A stretch of DNA of 52,780 bases, from positions 1 through 52,780 of the forward strand of contig CAZUWA010000006.1 in NCBI GenBank assembly GCA_964623895.1. Direction: 5' to 3'. Each line of letters begins with the position of its first letter. Within the stretch, counting starts at the first letter, position 1. Below, piece after piece: positions 1 through 9,735 of the stretch. The notes under the pieces are model-generated. The model searched no databases. It saw nothing but the letters and a program-made list of their open reading frames with translations, and was not told the origin of the DNA. The DNA is from UBA11512 sp964623895 (GTDB lineage: Bacteria > Bacillota > Clostridia > Oscillospirales > CAG-272). The position numbers and the translations under genes were made by a program.

Positions 1-1604
1 ATATGCGACTGTCCCGCGAAGATGGGGATAAGGTGGAAAGCGACAGCATTTCCAATCAGCGAGAACTGATTACAGATTATCTATCACGGCACAGGGAACT
101 CAAGTTCGTATCCGAGTATGTGGATGACGGGCATAGTGGCGTCAGTTTTGAAAGACCGGCATTTCAAAGAATGATGGAGGATGTAAAAGCCGGAAAAGTA
201 AACTGCATCATTGTTAAGGATCTGAGCCGTTTCGGTAGAAACTACATAGAAACGGGCAGATACATGGAAAAGATCTTTCCGTGTATGGGAGTTCGCTTTA
301 TATCGGTCTTGGACAATTACGACAGTGCAGGTGAAGAGACCGATGCAGACCGGATTATCATTCCGTTCAAAAATCTCATCAACGATTCTTACTGTCGGGA
401 TATTTCTATGAAAATCCGCAGTCAGCTTGATGTAAAGAGAAAGAACGGAAAGTTTATCGGAAGTTTTGCCAGTTATGGGTATCTGAAAGATCCCAGGGAT
501 AAGAACCATTTGATTCCCGACCCGTATGCCGGGGAAATCGTCAGACAGATATTTGAATTAAAACTGTCGGGATATAATTCACAGCGAATAGCGGAATATC
601 TCAATGATATGGGTGTTCTTCCTCCTGCGGAGTATAAGAGAAGTTTGGGCATGAATTATGACTGTGGTTTTAAGGTTGGAAGTAATCCCAAATGGGCGGT
701 GATGTCTGTCAATCGTATCCTGTCCAACGAGATATATACGGGAACGATGGTACAGGGTATCAACAGTAAAATCAATTACAAGATCAAGGAGAGCAGACCC
801 GTTCCCAAGGAAAACCGGATTCGGGTATCGGATACCCATGAGGCGCTTGTCAGCAGAGATACCTTTGACAAGGTACAAAATCTTCTGCTCCTTGATACAA
901 GGACCGCGCCGAATGAATCGACTGTATATCTGTTGTCCGGGTTGGTGGTCTGTGGGGATTGCTGTCAAAATGTGGTTCGCAGAAAACGGGTAAGAGGTGA
1001 GAAATCATATAGCTATTTTCATTGCAGTACAGCAAAAAGCGGTGCAGGCTGTTCCTCACATCTGATCAATGTAGCCAAGTTGGAACAGGTCGTGTTGGAG
1101 ACCGTACAGGCTGAAATCCGTTTGCTTGTGATGGCGGAAAATGTGCTGAATCAAATCGACCGAATTTCCGAGCAACAGAGCAGCGTGAAGGCTGTTACCA
1201 TTCAGATTGAAGCATTGGACGTAGAGATAGAGCGGTATCAAAATCTGAAAGTACAGCTATATACGGATATGTTGGAGGAACTCATCAGCAAGGATGAATA
1301 TAGATCTTTCAACGCAAGATTTACGGAAAAGACGGAAACTGCCAAGCGTCAGAAAGAGGAACTTTTGGGGCGAAAGCATACGTTGCTTTCCAATAAAACA
1401 CATCTGAAGCCGTGGCTGGAGGATTTCAAAAAACACGAAAATATTACGAAGTTGGAACGGCAGATTGTGGTGGAGTTGATTGAGAAGATCATAGTTTATG
1501 ATAAAACCAGAGTGGAAATTCGCTTTCGTCATGGAGATGAAATACAGGAAATGATCACCCTTGCCGGAGTGGGCAATAAGGAGGTATCAGTATGCGTATC
1601 GTGA
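1..1604 (+). CDS. Large serine recombinase, 5' end cut by window edge
   Basis: This is a site-specific recombinase of the large serine family, the kind that integrates and excises conjugative or mobilisable elements. The visible protein is 533 residues and begins inside the YMRLSRED motif, whose serine is the catalytic nucleophile, so only a few N-terminal residues are missing. The resolvase fold continues with DLSRFGRNY near residue 74. A recombinase DNA-binding domain follows (about 170-290), then a zinc-ribbon with CGDCC and a later cysteine pair (about 320-350), and a coiled-coil stretch (about 395-470). The length and domain order are typical of an active enzyme. Its end overlaps the next recombinase by 13 bases, so the two are translated together. 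No attachment site could be placed because the left side is outside the window. Confidence 0.93.
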   Translation, partial: MRLSREDGDKVESDSISNQRELITDYLSRHRELKFVSEYVDDGHSGVSFERPAFQRMMEDVKAGKVNCIIVKDLSRFGRNYIETGRYMEKIFPCMGVRFISVLDNYDSAGEETDADRIIIPFKNLINDSYCRDISMKIRSQLDVKRKNGKFIGSFASYGYLKDPRDKNHLIPDPYAGEIVRQIFELKLSGYNSQRIAEYLNDMGVLPPAEYKRSLGMNYDCGFKVGSNPKWAVMSVNRILSNEIYTGTMVQGINSKINYKIKESRPVPKENRIRVSDTHEALVSRDTFDKVQNLLLLDTRTAPNESTVYLLSGLVVCGDCCQNVVRRKRVRGEKSYSYFHCSTAKSGAGCSSHLINVAKLEQVVLETVQAEIRLLVMAENVLNQIDRISEQQSSVKAVTIQIEALDVEIERYQNLKVQLYTDMLEELISKDEYRSFNARFTEKTETAKRQKEELLGRKHTLLSNKTHLKPWLEDFKKHENITKLERQIVVELIEKIIVYDKTRVEIRFRHGDEIQEMITLAGVGNKEVSVCVS

Positions 1605-2293
1605 GCTACACAAGAACGACCTGCTGTTTCCCCGGTAGAGAAGCACCGCGTATTCTCGAGCAGAATGAACATATCGGGAAATATGCTGCTCTGCATAATT
1701 TCAAGATTGCGGATAAATACAACGATAGAAAAAAGGATACAACGGCAAATGATGGATTTCAAAGGCTGTTGCAGGATGGCATCATGCGGAAATTTGATGC
1801 GGTTATCGTGGATTCTGTTTTCCTTGCAGGCAAAGATCTGTGGAATGCCAAAGAAACACTTTTGGAAACCTTTCATTATGCGGGCATTGGATTTATTGTT
1901 GTGGAGGATGATTTCATTAGTATCGGCAAAAGCGGTATCGAGGCGGAACGCTATTTTGAAACAAAGTACGGTCAGTTGAGAAGTGAGACGATCCGCACAC
2001 AGGTGCTTGAGCGAAACCGAAACGGTATTCTCTCCTGGAATGATGCAAAATATGGGTATCGGATAGAAAATAACACCCTTGTCATAGACGAGGAGACCGC
2101 ACCTGTTGTGAAACGGATATTTGAGATGTGCGCCGAGGGATTGAGTATTTATAAGGTTGCGGAAATATTGTCGGAAGAAAAAATTCCGTCGCCGCTTTCT
2201 AAGCGAGGTACAAATGTGGAAATCACTGATCCATATAAATGGACAAGGTTGAGTGTCAGACGATTGCTGGATAAAACGGTATATATGGGATAA
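1592..2293 (+). pseudogene. Second serine recombinase, active site substituted and C-terminus lost
   Basis: The 233-residue product resembles the first half of a large serine recombinase. The start region reads VSYTRTTCC where family members have YxRVST, so threonine stands in place of the catalytic serine. The later SRFGRN-type motif has become VFLAGKD. The recombinase-domain segment RLSVRRLLDKTVYMG is recognisable, but the frame stops at that point in a TAA created at the junction with the CapF fragment. A normal protein would continue for some 250 residues. The start overlaps the upstream recombinase by 13 bases. Family knowledge suggests such a protein may once have been a non-catalytic partner of the upstream enzyme; the truncation makes present function doubtful. 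Confidence 0.8.
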
Positions 2294-3200
2294 CAAGGCA
2301 ACCATAATGCTGTCCTCCTCCATTCAGGCAACCTGCATCGGAAGATACGACGGTGAGTACGGCAGAAGTAAAAAGGCAGGCGAGGAACTTTTTTTCGATT
2401 ATGCGAAAGAGACAGGAACAAAGGTTGCGATCTATCGCTTCCCGAACCTGATGGGACATAGCCGTCCGAAGTATAATTCTTTTGTTTCCACGCTTTGTTA
2501 TTGCGTCGCAAACGATGAAGAATTTACCGTTAACGACAGAAGCACAGAGTTGGAACTGCTTTACATTGACGACCTCGTCGAAGGTATGTTTGATTTGCTT
2601 GAAGGCAAAGAGGCACACTGTGAGTTTGACGGTGTGGAGACGATAGCAAATGCAAACGGACGCTACTGTTATGTTCCGATCACCCATAAAGTAACATTGG
2701 GCGAGATCGTGGATTTACTCGGACAGTTCAAGGAACAGCCGACCACGCTTATAATGCCGAAAATGCCCGAAGGTTCTTTTGCAAAGAAGCTGTATTCCTT
2801 GTATTTAACGTATCTGCCTACCGAAAAGTTCAAATACGCTTTGAAAATGAATGTGGACGACCGAGGCAGCTTTACGGAACTTGTACACACTGAGGATTGT
2901 GGACAGGTGTCCATCAACATCAGCCGCCCCGGCATCACCAAGGGGCAGCACTGGCATAACAGTAAATGGGAGCTGTTTATTGTGGTGGCAGGACATGGGC
3001 TGATTCAGGAGCGGAATATCAATACCGGCGAGACGGTGGAGTTTGAGGTCAGCGGCGATAACATCGAAGCAGTTCATATGATCCCTGGTTGGACGCACAA
3101 CATCATCAATTTGAGTGATACTGAGAATCTTGTGACGGTGATGACCTGCAATGAGATTTTTGATCCGGAGAGACCGGATACATTTTTTGAGATCGCGTGA
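2291..3200 (+). pseudogene. CapF/WbjC-like UDP-sugar reductase, 5' part missing
   Basis: The frame carries the C-terminal two thirds of a CapF-type bifunctional enzyme, which reduces a 4-keto UDP-hexose during L-FucNAc-type capsule sugar synthesis. Visible pieces are MLSSSIQA, the YGRSK signature of short-chain dehydrogenases (YxxxK), and the C-terminal cupin domain, with GQHWHNSKWELFIVV as its metal-binding-like segment and MIPGWTHNI near the end. The nucleotide-binding GxxGxxG region and the start, about 100 residues, are absent. The coding similarity begins right after the truncated recombinase, so a rearrangement has removed the gene's start. An ATG upstream in the same frame lies in recombinase DNA and is not a real start. 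Confidence 0.8.
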
Positions 3201-3264
3201 TATGGCAGGCTGTCAGAAAAGTTAGAATGAGAAATTCGCAGATGCTAGTGTCAATACAGTAAGT

Positions 3265-4546
3265 GTATCATGACAGGGTTATCGGAATCTGTTTTTCCCA
3301 CGATAACAGAACGATGGCAGCCATATCTGCCAATGGCATGGTGTCGATCACAAATCTGCTGACACAAAGTTAGATGATTGTGGGTCAGCTTCGGTCATGT
3401 AAAGAGAGCGTAATTGGCTTTGATGCGGATGACTATCTAATTGTGAAAAATGAGTATGGTACTTATAAATGGTCGACCATTGCTTATGACAAGATGGAAT
3501 CGGGGAATGCTAAGGATATCATAGTACTCTCGGTTTTAGACGAAGATTATAAGATTGCTGCGGTAGCGTTTACGAGGGATGGGAAACTTGCGGCTCTTGG
3601 TTCCGGTGGAAAACTCGTTCAGATGTGGAATGTTGAGCAGGGAAAATGCATTGGGACAATCTACTTTTCGCAACGGGTGAGCAGAGTGAAACTTCCGGCA
3701 GATGGACACACTCTTGAATGTCAATTTTCGAATGGGACATATTGTAGGATAGATCTAAAAACAGGTGAAAAGGGTGAGATGAAACGGCCAAATACAAAGC
3801 CGTTTGTTTCGAACTTGCTTCTGAAGCGTATCAAGTCTATGAAGGTAAAAGATATTCAGTCTACATCGAAGGGAAATGCAATCGTTCTGACTGAGAAGTG
3901 AGAAGCGTTTACATGGGATGAGAAGCTGAGACGGCTGAGTGGCTGTCATAGACATAACAGTCTGGTGACAGCAATTGCGCATGTTCTGCAGATGAGTGAT
4001 TCGCCGCAAGCTATTTGCCGGAGAAATACCATGCGGATAGAGATGATCACAGAAGGCGGGATTTGTTGGATAACCAGAAGCTAGTGTGGGTCAGAATAAT
4101 CAAAACCGGACGGTGTCAATGGAGATTGCCAACGAAAGGTCGTTCAATCACGAAACTGCAGTGTTTTACCAACAACCGAATATCTTAGCAGGCTATGCGT
4201 CCAATGGTGATATTCTTCTCTGGGAGCTGATTAATGAGCAAAAATACGGACGTGAAATAGGTCATTGGGAATCGGTCGAGATTGTGCGAAAAATCAGGCT
4301 GAACCATTAGAATGTGCTTTCCCGGATAAAAAGAAAACTTCTATAAGCGCATATGCTGATGGAACGATTCTGATTCGACCATTTTCAAGCAGCGGCATCC
4401 AACGGATCATTGAGACAATTCCAGGCATAGATGCAGGTATCTTTCAGTGGAATGACTTAAAATGCGATGAAGGCTTGATGAGGATGTTGGAAGGGGCAAC
4501 CTGCGAATATATCCTGAAGCGGCATCATGGTGTTGGTGCCGCTTAA
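3265..4546 (+). pseudogene. Decayed WD40-repeat protein
   Basis: Several open stretches read as parts of one WD40-like beta-propeller protein. They include MAAISANGMVSI (around 3313), AVAFTRDGKLAALGSGG followed by QMWNVEQGKCI (3560-3655), EAFTWDEKLRRLSGCHRHN after an in-frame TGA at 3899, GYASNGDILLWELI (about 4190) and SAYADGTILIRPF (about 4350). The frame is interrupted by TAG just before 3374, by TGA at 3899, and by at least two frame changes near 4080 and 4300. The end has the look of the C-terminus of NACHT- or TIR-associated WD40 proteins, which is inference only. No single product can be made. The 60 bases just after the CapF fragment hold nothing else recognisable. Confidence 0.65.
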
Positions 4547-4686
4547 ACAATACTGCCAAATGTCATGATATATATTGATGATTAGCTTTCTATATTGAAA
4601 TTCAAAGGATATTTATAGAAAACTTATACCGTTAAAATACCCTGCAAATATGAGCAGGTACAAACAATACAAGGAGAAAGCAAACG

Positions 4687-5778
4687 ATGCTTACATCTAA
4701 CGTCAGCTTAACAAACAAAACCGTTCTTGTCACAGGAGCAGCTGGTTTCATCGGGGCAAACCTCGTAACAGAGTTGTTGAAAACAACCGAGCCCATTCAT
4801 ATCATCGGCATCGATAATATGAATGACTATTACGACGTGTCGATCAAGGAATACCGTTTAACCGAGATTGAGAAGCTTGCTGCTGATTATCCAGATTCCA
4901 CATGGACATTCATCAAAGGCTCCATTGCGGATAAAGCTCTGATCGACAGCGTATTCACACAGTATAAGCCCGCTGTTGTGATCAACCTCGCTGCGCAGGC
5001 AGGTGTGCGTTATTCTATTACTAATCCAGATGTTTACATTGACTCGAACCTGATTGGTTTCTACAATATTTTAGAAGCCTGCCGTCATTCGTATGATAAT
5101 GGTGAAACTGGTGTTGAGCATTTGGTTTATGCGTCTTCCAGTTCTGTCTACGGTTCAAACAAGAAAGTCCCGTATTCAATCGATGATAAAGTGGATAACC
5201 CTGTCAGTCTCTATGCCGCGACAAAGAAGTCAAACGAGCTTCTTGCTCATGCTTACTCCAAACTCTACAACATCCCCTCTACAGGTCTGCGTTTCTTCAC
5301 AGTTTACGGACCTGCCGGAAGACCGGATATGGCGTATTTTGGATTTACCAACAAGCTGCTCAAGGGAGAGACAATCCAGATATTCAATTACGGAAACTGC
5401 AAACGGGATTTTACCTATGTAGATGATATTGTAGAAGGTGTAAAGCGCGTGATGCAGAGAGCGCCTGAGAAGCAGAACGGGGAGGATGGGCTTCCCCTTT
5501 CACCATACAGAGTTTACAACATTGGAAACAACAGTCCGGAGAATCTGCTAGATTTCGTAACGATTTTGCAGGAGGAGCTGATTCGTGCGAAAGTGCTCCC
5601 GCAAGATTATGACTTTGACGCACACAAAAAACTTGTTCCCATGCAGCCGGGAGATGTGCCGATTACCTATGCGGATACAACTGCGCTGGAAGCAGATATG
5701 GGCTTTAAGCCGAGTACAAGTCTTCGTGATGGACTTCGGAAGTTTGCTGAGTGGTACAAAGTATTTTATCATATTTGA
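4687..5778 (+). CDS. UDP-glucuronate 4-epimerase
   Basis: A 363-residue NAD-dependent epimerase that interconverts UDP-glucuronate and UDP-galacturonate for surface polysaccharide. The Rossmann motif GAAGFIG is at residues 17-23, the catalytic YAATK (YxxxK) at 176-180, and SSSSVYG precedes it. The NMNDYYD segment after the second strand and the length near 360 point to the UDP-glucuronate rather than the UDP-glucose epimerase branch. The start has AAGGAGAAAG nine bases upstream. The AT-rich 140 bases before it probably hold its promoter, but no consensus pair is clear. It sits next to the UDP-glucose dehydrogenase that would make its substrate, so the two belong to one pathway. It appears intact although its neighbours are broken. 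Confidence 0.88.
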   Translation: MLTSNVSLTNKTVLVTGAAGFIGANLVTELLKTTEPIHIIGIDNMNDYYDVSIKEYRLTEIEKLAADYPDSTWTFIKGSIADKALIDSVFTQYKPAVVINLAAQAGVRYSITNPDVYIDSNLIGFYNILEACRHSYDNGETGVEHLVYASSSSVYGSNKKVPYSIDDKVDNPVSLYAATKKSNELLAHAYSKLYNIPSTGLRFFTVYGPAGRPDMAYFGFTNKLLKGETIQIFNYGNCKRDFTYVDDIVEGVKRVMQRAPEKQNGEDGLPLSPYRVYNIGNNSPENLLDFVTILQEELIRAKVLPQDYDFDAHKKLVPMQPGDVPITYADTTALEADMGFKPSTSLRDGLRKFAEWYKVFYHI

Positions 5779-5791
5779 GGAGAGAAGTATT

Positions 5792-7030
5792 ATGAACAAG
5801 AGAATCGCAGTAGCAGGAACCGGTTATGTGGGCTTATCGATTGCCACACTTTTAGCACAGCACCATCATGTGACCGCTGTGGATATCATCCCCGAAAAGG
5901 TGGATATGATCAACAACAGAAAATCGCCCATCCAAGACGAGTATATCGAAAAGTATCTGGCAGAGAAAGAACTTGATCTCACTGCCACGTTAGATGCCGA
6001 AATGGCGTATAAGGATGCAGACTTTGTTGTGATTGCCGCGCCGACAAACTATGACAGTAAAAAGAACTTTTTTGATACCTCTGCCGTTGAAAACGTGATT
6101 CAGCTTGTCATCAAGTACAATCCCGATGCAATCATGGTTATTAAGTCCACTATCCCTGTTGGATTCACGGCTTCTGTCCGTGAAAAATATCATTGCGACA
6201 ATATCATCTTCAGTCCCGAATTTTTGCGTGAGAGCAAGGCTCTTTATGATAACCTCTATCCGAGCCGGATTATTGTCGGTACCGATGTGGAGAACGCAAG
6301 ACTGGTAAAAGCTGCAAAAACATTCGCAGGACTGCTGCAAGAAGGTGCAATTAAAGAAGATATCGACACACTGATCATGGGATTTACCGAAGCCGAGGCG
6401 GTCAAACTGTTCGCAAACACATATCTAGCGCTTCGTGTATCCTACTTTAACGAGCTAGATACCTATGCGGAAATGAAGGGACTCAATACCCAGCAGATTA
6501 TCAACGGCGTGTGCCTTGACCCGAGAATCGGAAGCCACTACAATAACCCGTCTTTTGGTTATGGTGGCTATTGTCTTCCCAAGGACACCAAGCAGTTACT
6601 GGCAAACTATCAGGACGTGCCGGAGAATCTGATTGAGGCAATCGTTGAGTCCAACCGTACACGTAAAGACTTTATCGCAGAGCGTGTGCTAGAAATTGCC
6701 GGTGCGTATGAAGCCAACGACGAGTGGAGGGCGGAAAAGGAAAAAGAAGTTGTAGTTGGTGTGTACCGCCTGACGATGAAATCAAACTCGGATAACTTCC
6801 GTTAGAGTAGTATTCAGGGCGTCATGAAGCGTATAAAGGCGAAAGGCGCAACAGTTATTATCTATGAGCCGACACTAAAGGATGGAGAGAAGTTCTTCGG
6901 AAGCCTGATCGTAAACAATCTCTCCAAATTCAAGCAAATGTGCAATGTCATCATCGCCAATCGTTACGATACTTGTCTTGACGATGTGCGGGAGAAAGTA
7001 TACACAAGGGATATCTTCAGGAGAGACTGA
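5792..7030 (+). pseudogene. ugd: UDP-glucose 6-dehydrogenase interrupted by one amber codon
   Basis: This gene would oxidise UDP-glucose to UDP-glucuronate, the substrate of the upstream epimerase. It starts at ATG 5792 with GAGGAGAG before it. GTGYVG (NAD binding) lies at the N-terminus, SPEFLRE and GFGGYC-like GYGGYCLPKD carry the catalytic region, and the C-terminal UDP-binding domain follows. The reading frame stops at TAG 6803-6805, but the same frame continues without another stop to TGA at 7030. The continuation (SSIQGVMKRIKAKG, then IIANRY near the end) is exactly the missing C-terminal domain. A glutamine CAG is normal at that place, so one C-to-T change explains it. The restored length would be 412 residues. 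The truncated 337-residue protein lacks part of the UDP-sugar site and is probably inactive. Confidence 0.85.
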
Positions 7031-7127
7031 TTATTGAAAAGCCGCTGATCAGCGTGGTGAAGTGCCCACGGTTTGAGTAAAACCTATATAAAATTGATTA
7101 TTTACTTATAATTTCTCAAATGTCGTT

Positions 7128-7150
7128 AAAGCCTTATGTTTCAAGGCTTT
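7128..7150 (+). terminator. Hairpin after ugd
   Basis: AAAGCCTT and AAGGCTTT pair over 8 bases around a 7-base loop, with a short T run. It is about 100 bases after the end of ugd and probably ends that transcript. It resembles the hairpin after tRNA-Gln at the right edge. Confidence 0.5.
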
Positions 7151-7257
7151 TCAGCATTTCTTGTTTCGGGAGATGTTCTTAAAACTTCTTAAATCATTTC
7201 AGGTTTTCCTATCAGAAGTAGTAAACAGCGTAGTATAGTAAAACCGCTATTTACTAT

Positions 7258-7345
7258 CTATGCAATCAGACGTTTCATTTTGGCTACCGCGCTGTCAGAG
7301 GTTGCATGGACATAATAGTTCAGCGTATTGTGATGTTGGAATGTC
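7258..7345 (-). pseudogene. C-terminal scrap of a tyrosine integrase
   Basis: Read on the minus strand, this segment ends with TLNYYVHATSDSAVAKMKRL and a TAG stop at 7258. That is the usual end of phage or ICE tyrosine integrases, where the Y of NYY is the nucleophile. Just upstream, in another frame, MGHSNI gives the conserved GH motif, so at least one indel separates the two. Nothing upstream of that continues as an integrase. It is a remnant of a second mobile element in the same island. Confidence 0.6.
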
Positions 7346-7438
7346 CCATAATACAAAAATCTCGTACCGAAACGGAAACACTCGGAAAGGCTATTGGTTA
7401 TTGCGAGTAGTGGTATCCTACAACATACCATTACAACC

Positions 7439-7496
7439 GCAGAGACTTGCACACCACGGATATTATGACATATATCCGTGGTGTGCAAGTCTCTGC
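7439..7496. repeat. 25-base perfect inverted repeat
   Basis: The arms at 7439-7463 and 7472-7496 are perfectly complementary, with an 8-base loop, and are followed by a run of six T. It can act as a terminator on the plus strand. The long perfect arms also fit a small mobile-element end or repeat. It lies between the integrase scrap and the nucleoside transporter; the rest of 7497-7603 shows no gene. Confidence 0.75.
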
Positions 7497-7603
7497 ATTT
7501 TTTATGATTGAATTGCCGTGTATCGAACAATACGCATGGTGGTGTGCGAGGACAGCTCGTTAAGTAATGGTTAGCTTCCTACTCAGTTTAATTTACGGTA
7601 TGC

Positions 7604-8584
7604 TTATCGCTCTTCCTTGAAATAATTCACTCCGAGCCATGCGGGAGGTTGCGTTTCGCGTTTACGGCGCAGGCTAACGGTGATCAAGACGATGATAGTC
7701 ACTAGATAGGGCAACATTTCAAATAACGGCATAAACTGTACGCTGACTCTCACATAGTTTGACAAAATGTACAGGCCGCCGAAGAGATAAGAGCCGATAA
7801 TCGCTGTTGATGAATTCCAGACCGCAAAAATCACGATCGCGATAGCAAGCCATCCTCTGTCACCAAAACCATTATTAGACCATATACCGCTGGAATAGTC
7901 CATGATGTAATATAGCCCGCCAAGTCCTGCGATCGCACCGCCGATGATGATCGAAAGATACTTGTATTTATCAACATTGATTCCTGCGGCATATGCCGTT
8001 GCAGGGTTTTCCCCGACTGCGCGGAGTTTTAGCCCGACTTTGGTTTTGTTAATGATCAAAGAAACGACGATCGCGATGATCAGCGCCAGATAGACCATAA
8101 AGCCGTAGTTGAAAAAAACATCTCCGAACCAACCGAGTTTGGAAGCAAATGGCAGCGTTGTTTTGAATGCCTTTGCGGCTTCTGTCAGCGCCAAAAAGGG
8201 AATATCGCTTCCCGAGATCTTGATCAGTGAACCGCCGAAGAAGTTTCCGACCCCAACGCCGAAGGTTGTGAGTGCAAGTCCTGTGACATTTTGATTTGCT
8301 TTGAGCGTGACCGTCAGGAAGGCATATATTGCCGATGCAAACGCCGAGCCCAAAATGCAAGAGAAAAATGCGATCAATACTGCCGGTAATGGTTCGACGG
8401 TATCTACGGCTGACTTGTAAAAGAAAGAGCCGGCAACACCTGAAATGGCACCGATATACATGATCCCCGGAATTCCGAGATTGAGATTTCCTGCCTTTTC
8501 TGTGAGGATCTCACCCGTTGAGCCAAGTAAAAGCGGCGTTCCTTGCAGAACGGCACGGTTTATAAATTGTGCTATCGGGAACAT
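7604..8584 (-). CDS. Nucleoside ABC transporter permease (NupQ-like)
   Basis: A 326-residue multi-spanning inner-membrane permease of the branched-chain/nucleoside type, last gene of the BMP transporter operon. The N-terminal segment GEILTEKAGNLNLGIPG is a hallmark of this family. About eight to nine hydrophobic segments follow, with AVGENPATAYAAGIN as the cytoplasmic loop that contacts the ATPase. The start ATG has GGAGGTGG just before it and overlaps the end of the first permease by 13 bases, so the two are coupled. Its partner forms the other half of the channel. Substrates in characterised relatives are purine and pyrimidine nucleosides, which fits the purine riboswitch upstream. Confidence 0.9.
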   Translation of the reverse strand: MFPIAQFINRAVLQGTPLLLGSTGEILTEKAGNLNLGIPGIMYIGAISGVAGSFFYKSAVDTVEPLPAVLIAFFSCILGSAFASAIYAFLTVTLKANQNVTGLALTTFGVGVGNFFGGSLIKISGSDIPFLALTEAAKAFKTTLPFASKLGWFGDVFFNYGFMVYLALIIAIVVSLIINKTKVGLKLRAVGENPATAYAAGINVDKYKYLSIIIGGAIAGLGGLYYIMDYSSGIWSNNGFGDRGWLAIAIVIFAVWNSSTAIIGSYLFGGLYILSNYVRVSVQFMPLFEMLPYLVTIIVLITVSLRRKRETQPPAWLGVNYFKEER

Positions 8585-9735
8585 GATTCCACCTCCTTGT
8601 CTGCTTTTTCACTGCTTTTTTTGTCCGATTTGCGGTGAAAGTGAAAATGAATTTTGTAATTGAGGAAAAATTCACAGCCAATGATAAAAAACAGAATGAT
8701 GCCGGTGAGGATCTCGGAATAGGATTCATTTAGTCCTTGCCGTAACGACACTTCCGAAGCGCCCCTTGAAAGAAATACCAGTAGAAAACTCGATAAGAAC
8801 ATAAAGAATGGGTTGAATTTTGCTAGCCATGCGACCATGATCGCGGTAAATCCGTTTCCACCGGCGAGGTTTGAGTCGATGGAATGATGGATCATTCCTG
8901 TCAGCATCAGACCGACCAGTCCGCATAGCGCTCCCGAAAAGATCATTGTTCGGATAATGACCTTTTTTACATTGATTCCGATATATTTTGCTGTATTTTG
9001 ACTTTCTCCGACAACGGTGATTTCATAGCCGTGTTTGCTTTTGTAAAGGTAAAAATACATCAGCACAGAAAGTGCCAATGCAATGAGAATTGCCAGAATG
9101 CTTCTGTCCCCGAAGATCTCTGGAAACCAACCATGGCAAAGCAGAGAGGGCCCGACCGTGTTTGAACCGCTCTTGTCGGCAATTTTTAGGAAAAATTCGA
9201 CAAGTTGGATCGCAACATAGTTCAGCATAAGCGTGAAAAGCGTTTCATTGGTCTGCCATCTGGCTTTGAAAAATGCAGGGATGAAGCCCCACAGCGCACC
9301 GGAGAGTACGGCGGCGACGATCATAATAATCATTAATAGCCATTCGGGCACCTTTCCTCCGAGATAAAACATGACCATTGCTGTGGCAAGCGCGCCGACC
9401 AGCACCTGACCTTCGGCGCCCGTGTTCCAGAACTTCATTTTAAATGCCGGAGCCAAAGCTATGGCGATGCTCAACAGTATTGCGATTTCACGTATGGTGA
9501 CAATGGCGATCTTTTCCGTGCCGAAATTTCCTTCGAACATCGAAACATAAATGTTGATTGGATTTTGCTTGGTGATGAGCATTGTCAGCAATCCACAAAA
9601 AACGAGCGCCGCAAGAATGGCGACGGCACGGACTGCAATACTTCGTTTCAAGCTTACATCTTTTCGTTTGGTTACCGTTATAAAAGGTTCTCTTGCATGT
9701 TTGTTTGTTTTGCTTTTTACAGAAGCGTCAGCCAT
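8572..9735 (-). CDS. Nucleoside ABC transporter permease (NupP-like)
   Basis: A membrane permease of about 387 residues that pairs with the next gene. It has an N-terminal basic tail, about nine hydrophobic stretches and the loop VVGESQNTAKYIGIN, the equivalent of the coupling loop in the partner permease. FKMKFWNTGAEGQ matches the family's conserved loop after the first membrane segments. I chose ATG 9735 rather than GTG 9744, because the ribosome site GAGGA is only two bases from the GTG. The start overlaps the stop of the ATPase gene, so translation is coupled. It is part of the four-gene minus-strand transporter operon. Confidence 0.9.
   Translation of the reverse strand: MADASVKSKTNKHAREPFITVTKRKDVSLKRSIAVRAVAILAALVFCGLLTMLITKQNPINIYVSMFEGNFGTEKIAIVTIREIAILLSIAIALAPAFKMKFWNTGAEGQVLVGALATAMVMFYLGGKVPEWLLMIIMIVAAVLSGALWGFIPAFFKARWQTNETLFTLMLNYVAIQLVEFFLKIADKSGSNTVGPSLLCHGWFPEIFGDRSILAILIALALSVLMYFYLYKSKHGYEITVVGESQNTAKYIGINVKKVIIRTMIFSGALCGLVGLMLTGMIHHSIDSNLAGGNGFTAIMVAWLAKFNPFFMFLSSFLLVFLSRGASEVSLRQGLNESYSEILTGIILFFIIGCEFFLNYKIHFHFHRKSDKKSSEKADKEVESCSR

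Noticed and set aside
2253..2290. ATG 2253 as the start of the CapF-like protein
   Set aside because: The first dozen codons are recombinase DNA read in another frame and match nothing.
6803..6805. Programmed amber recoding in ugd
   Set aside because: No structure or suppressor tRNA is seen in the window and the island is full of decayed genes; a point mutation is simpler.
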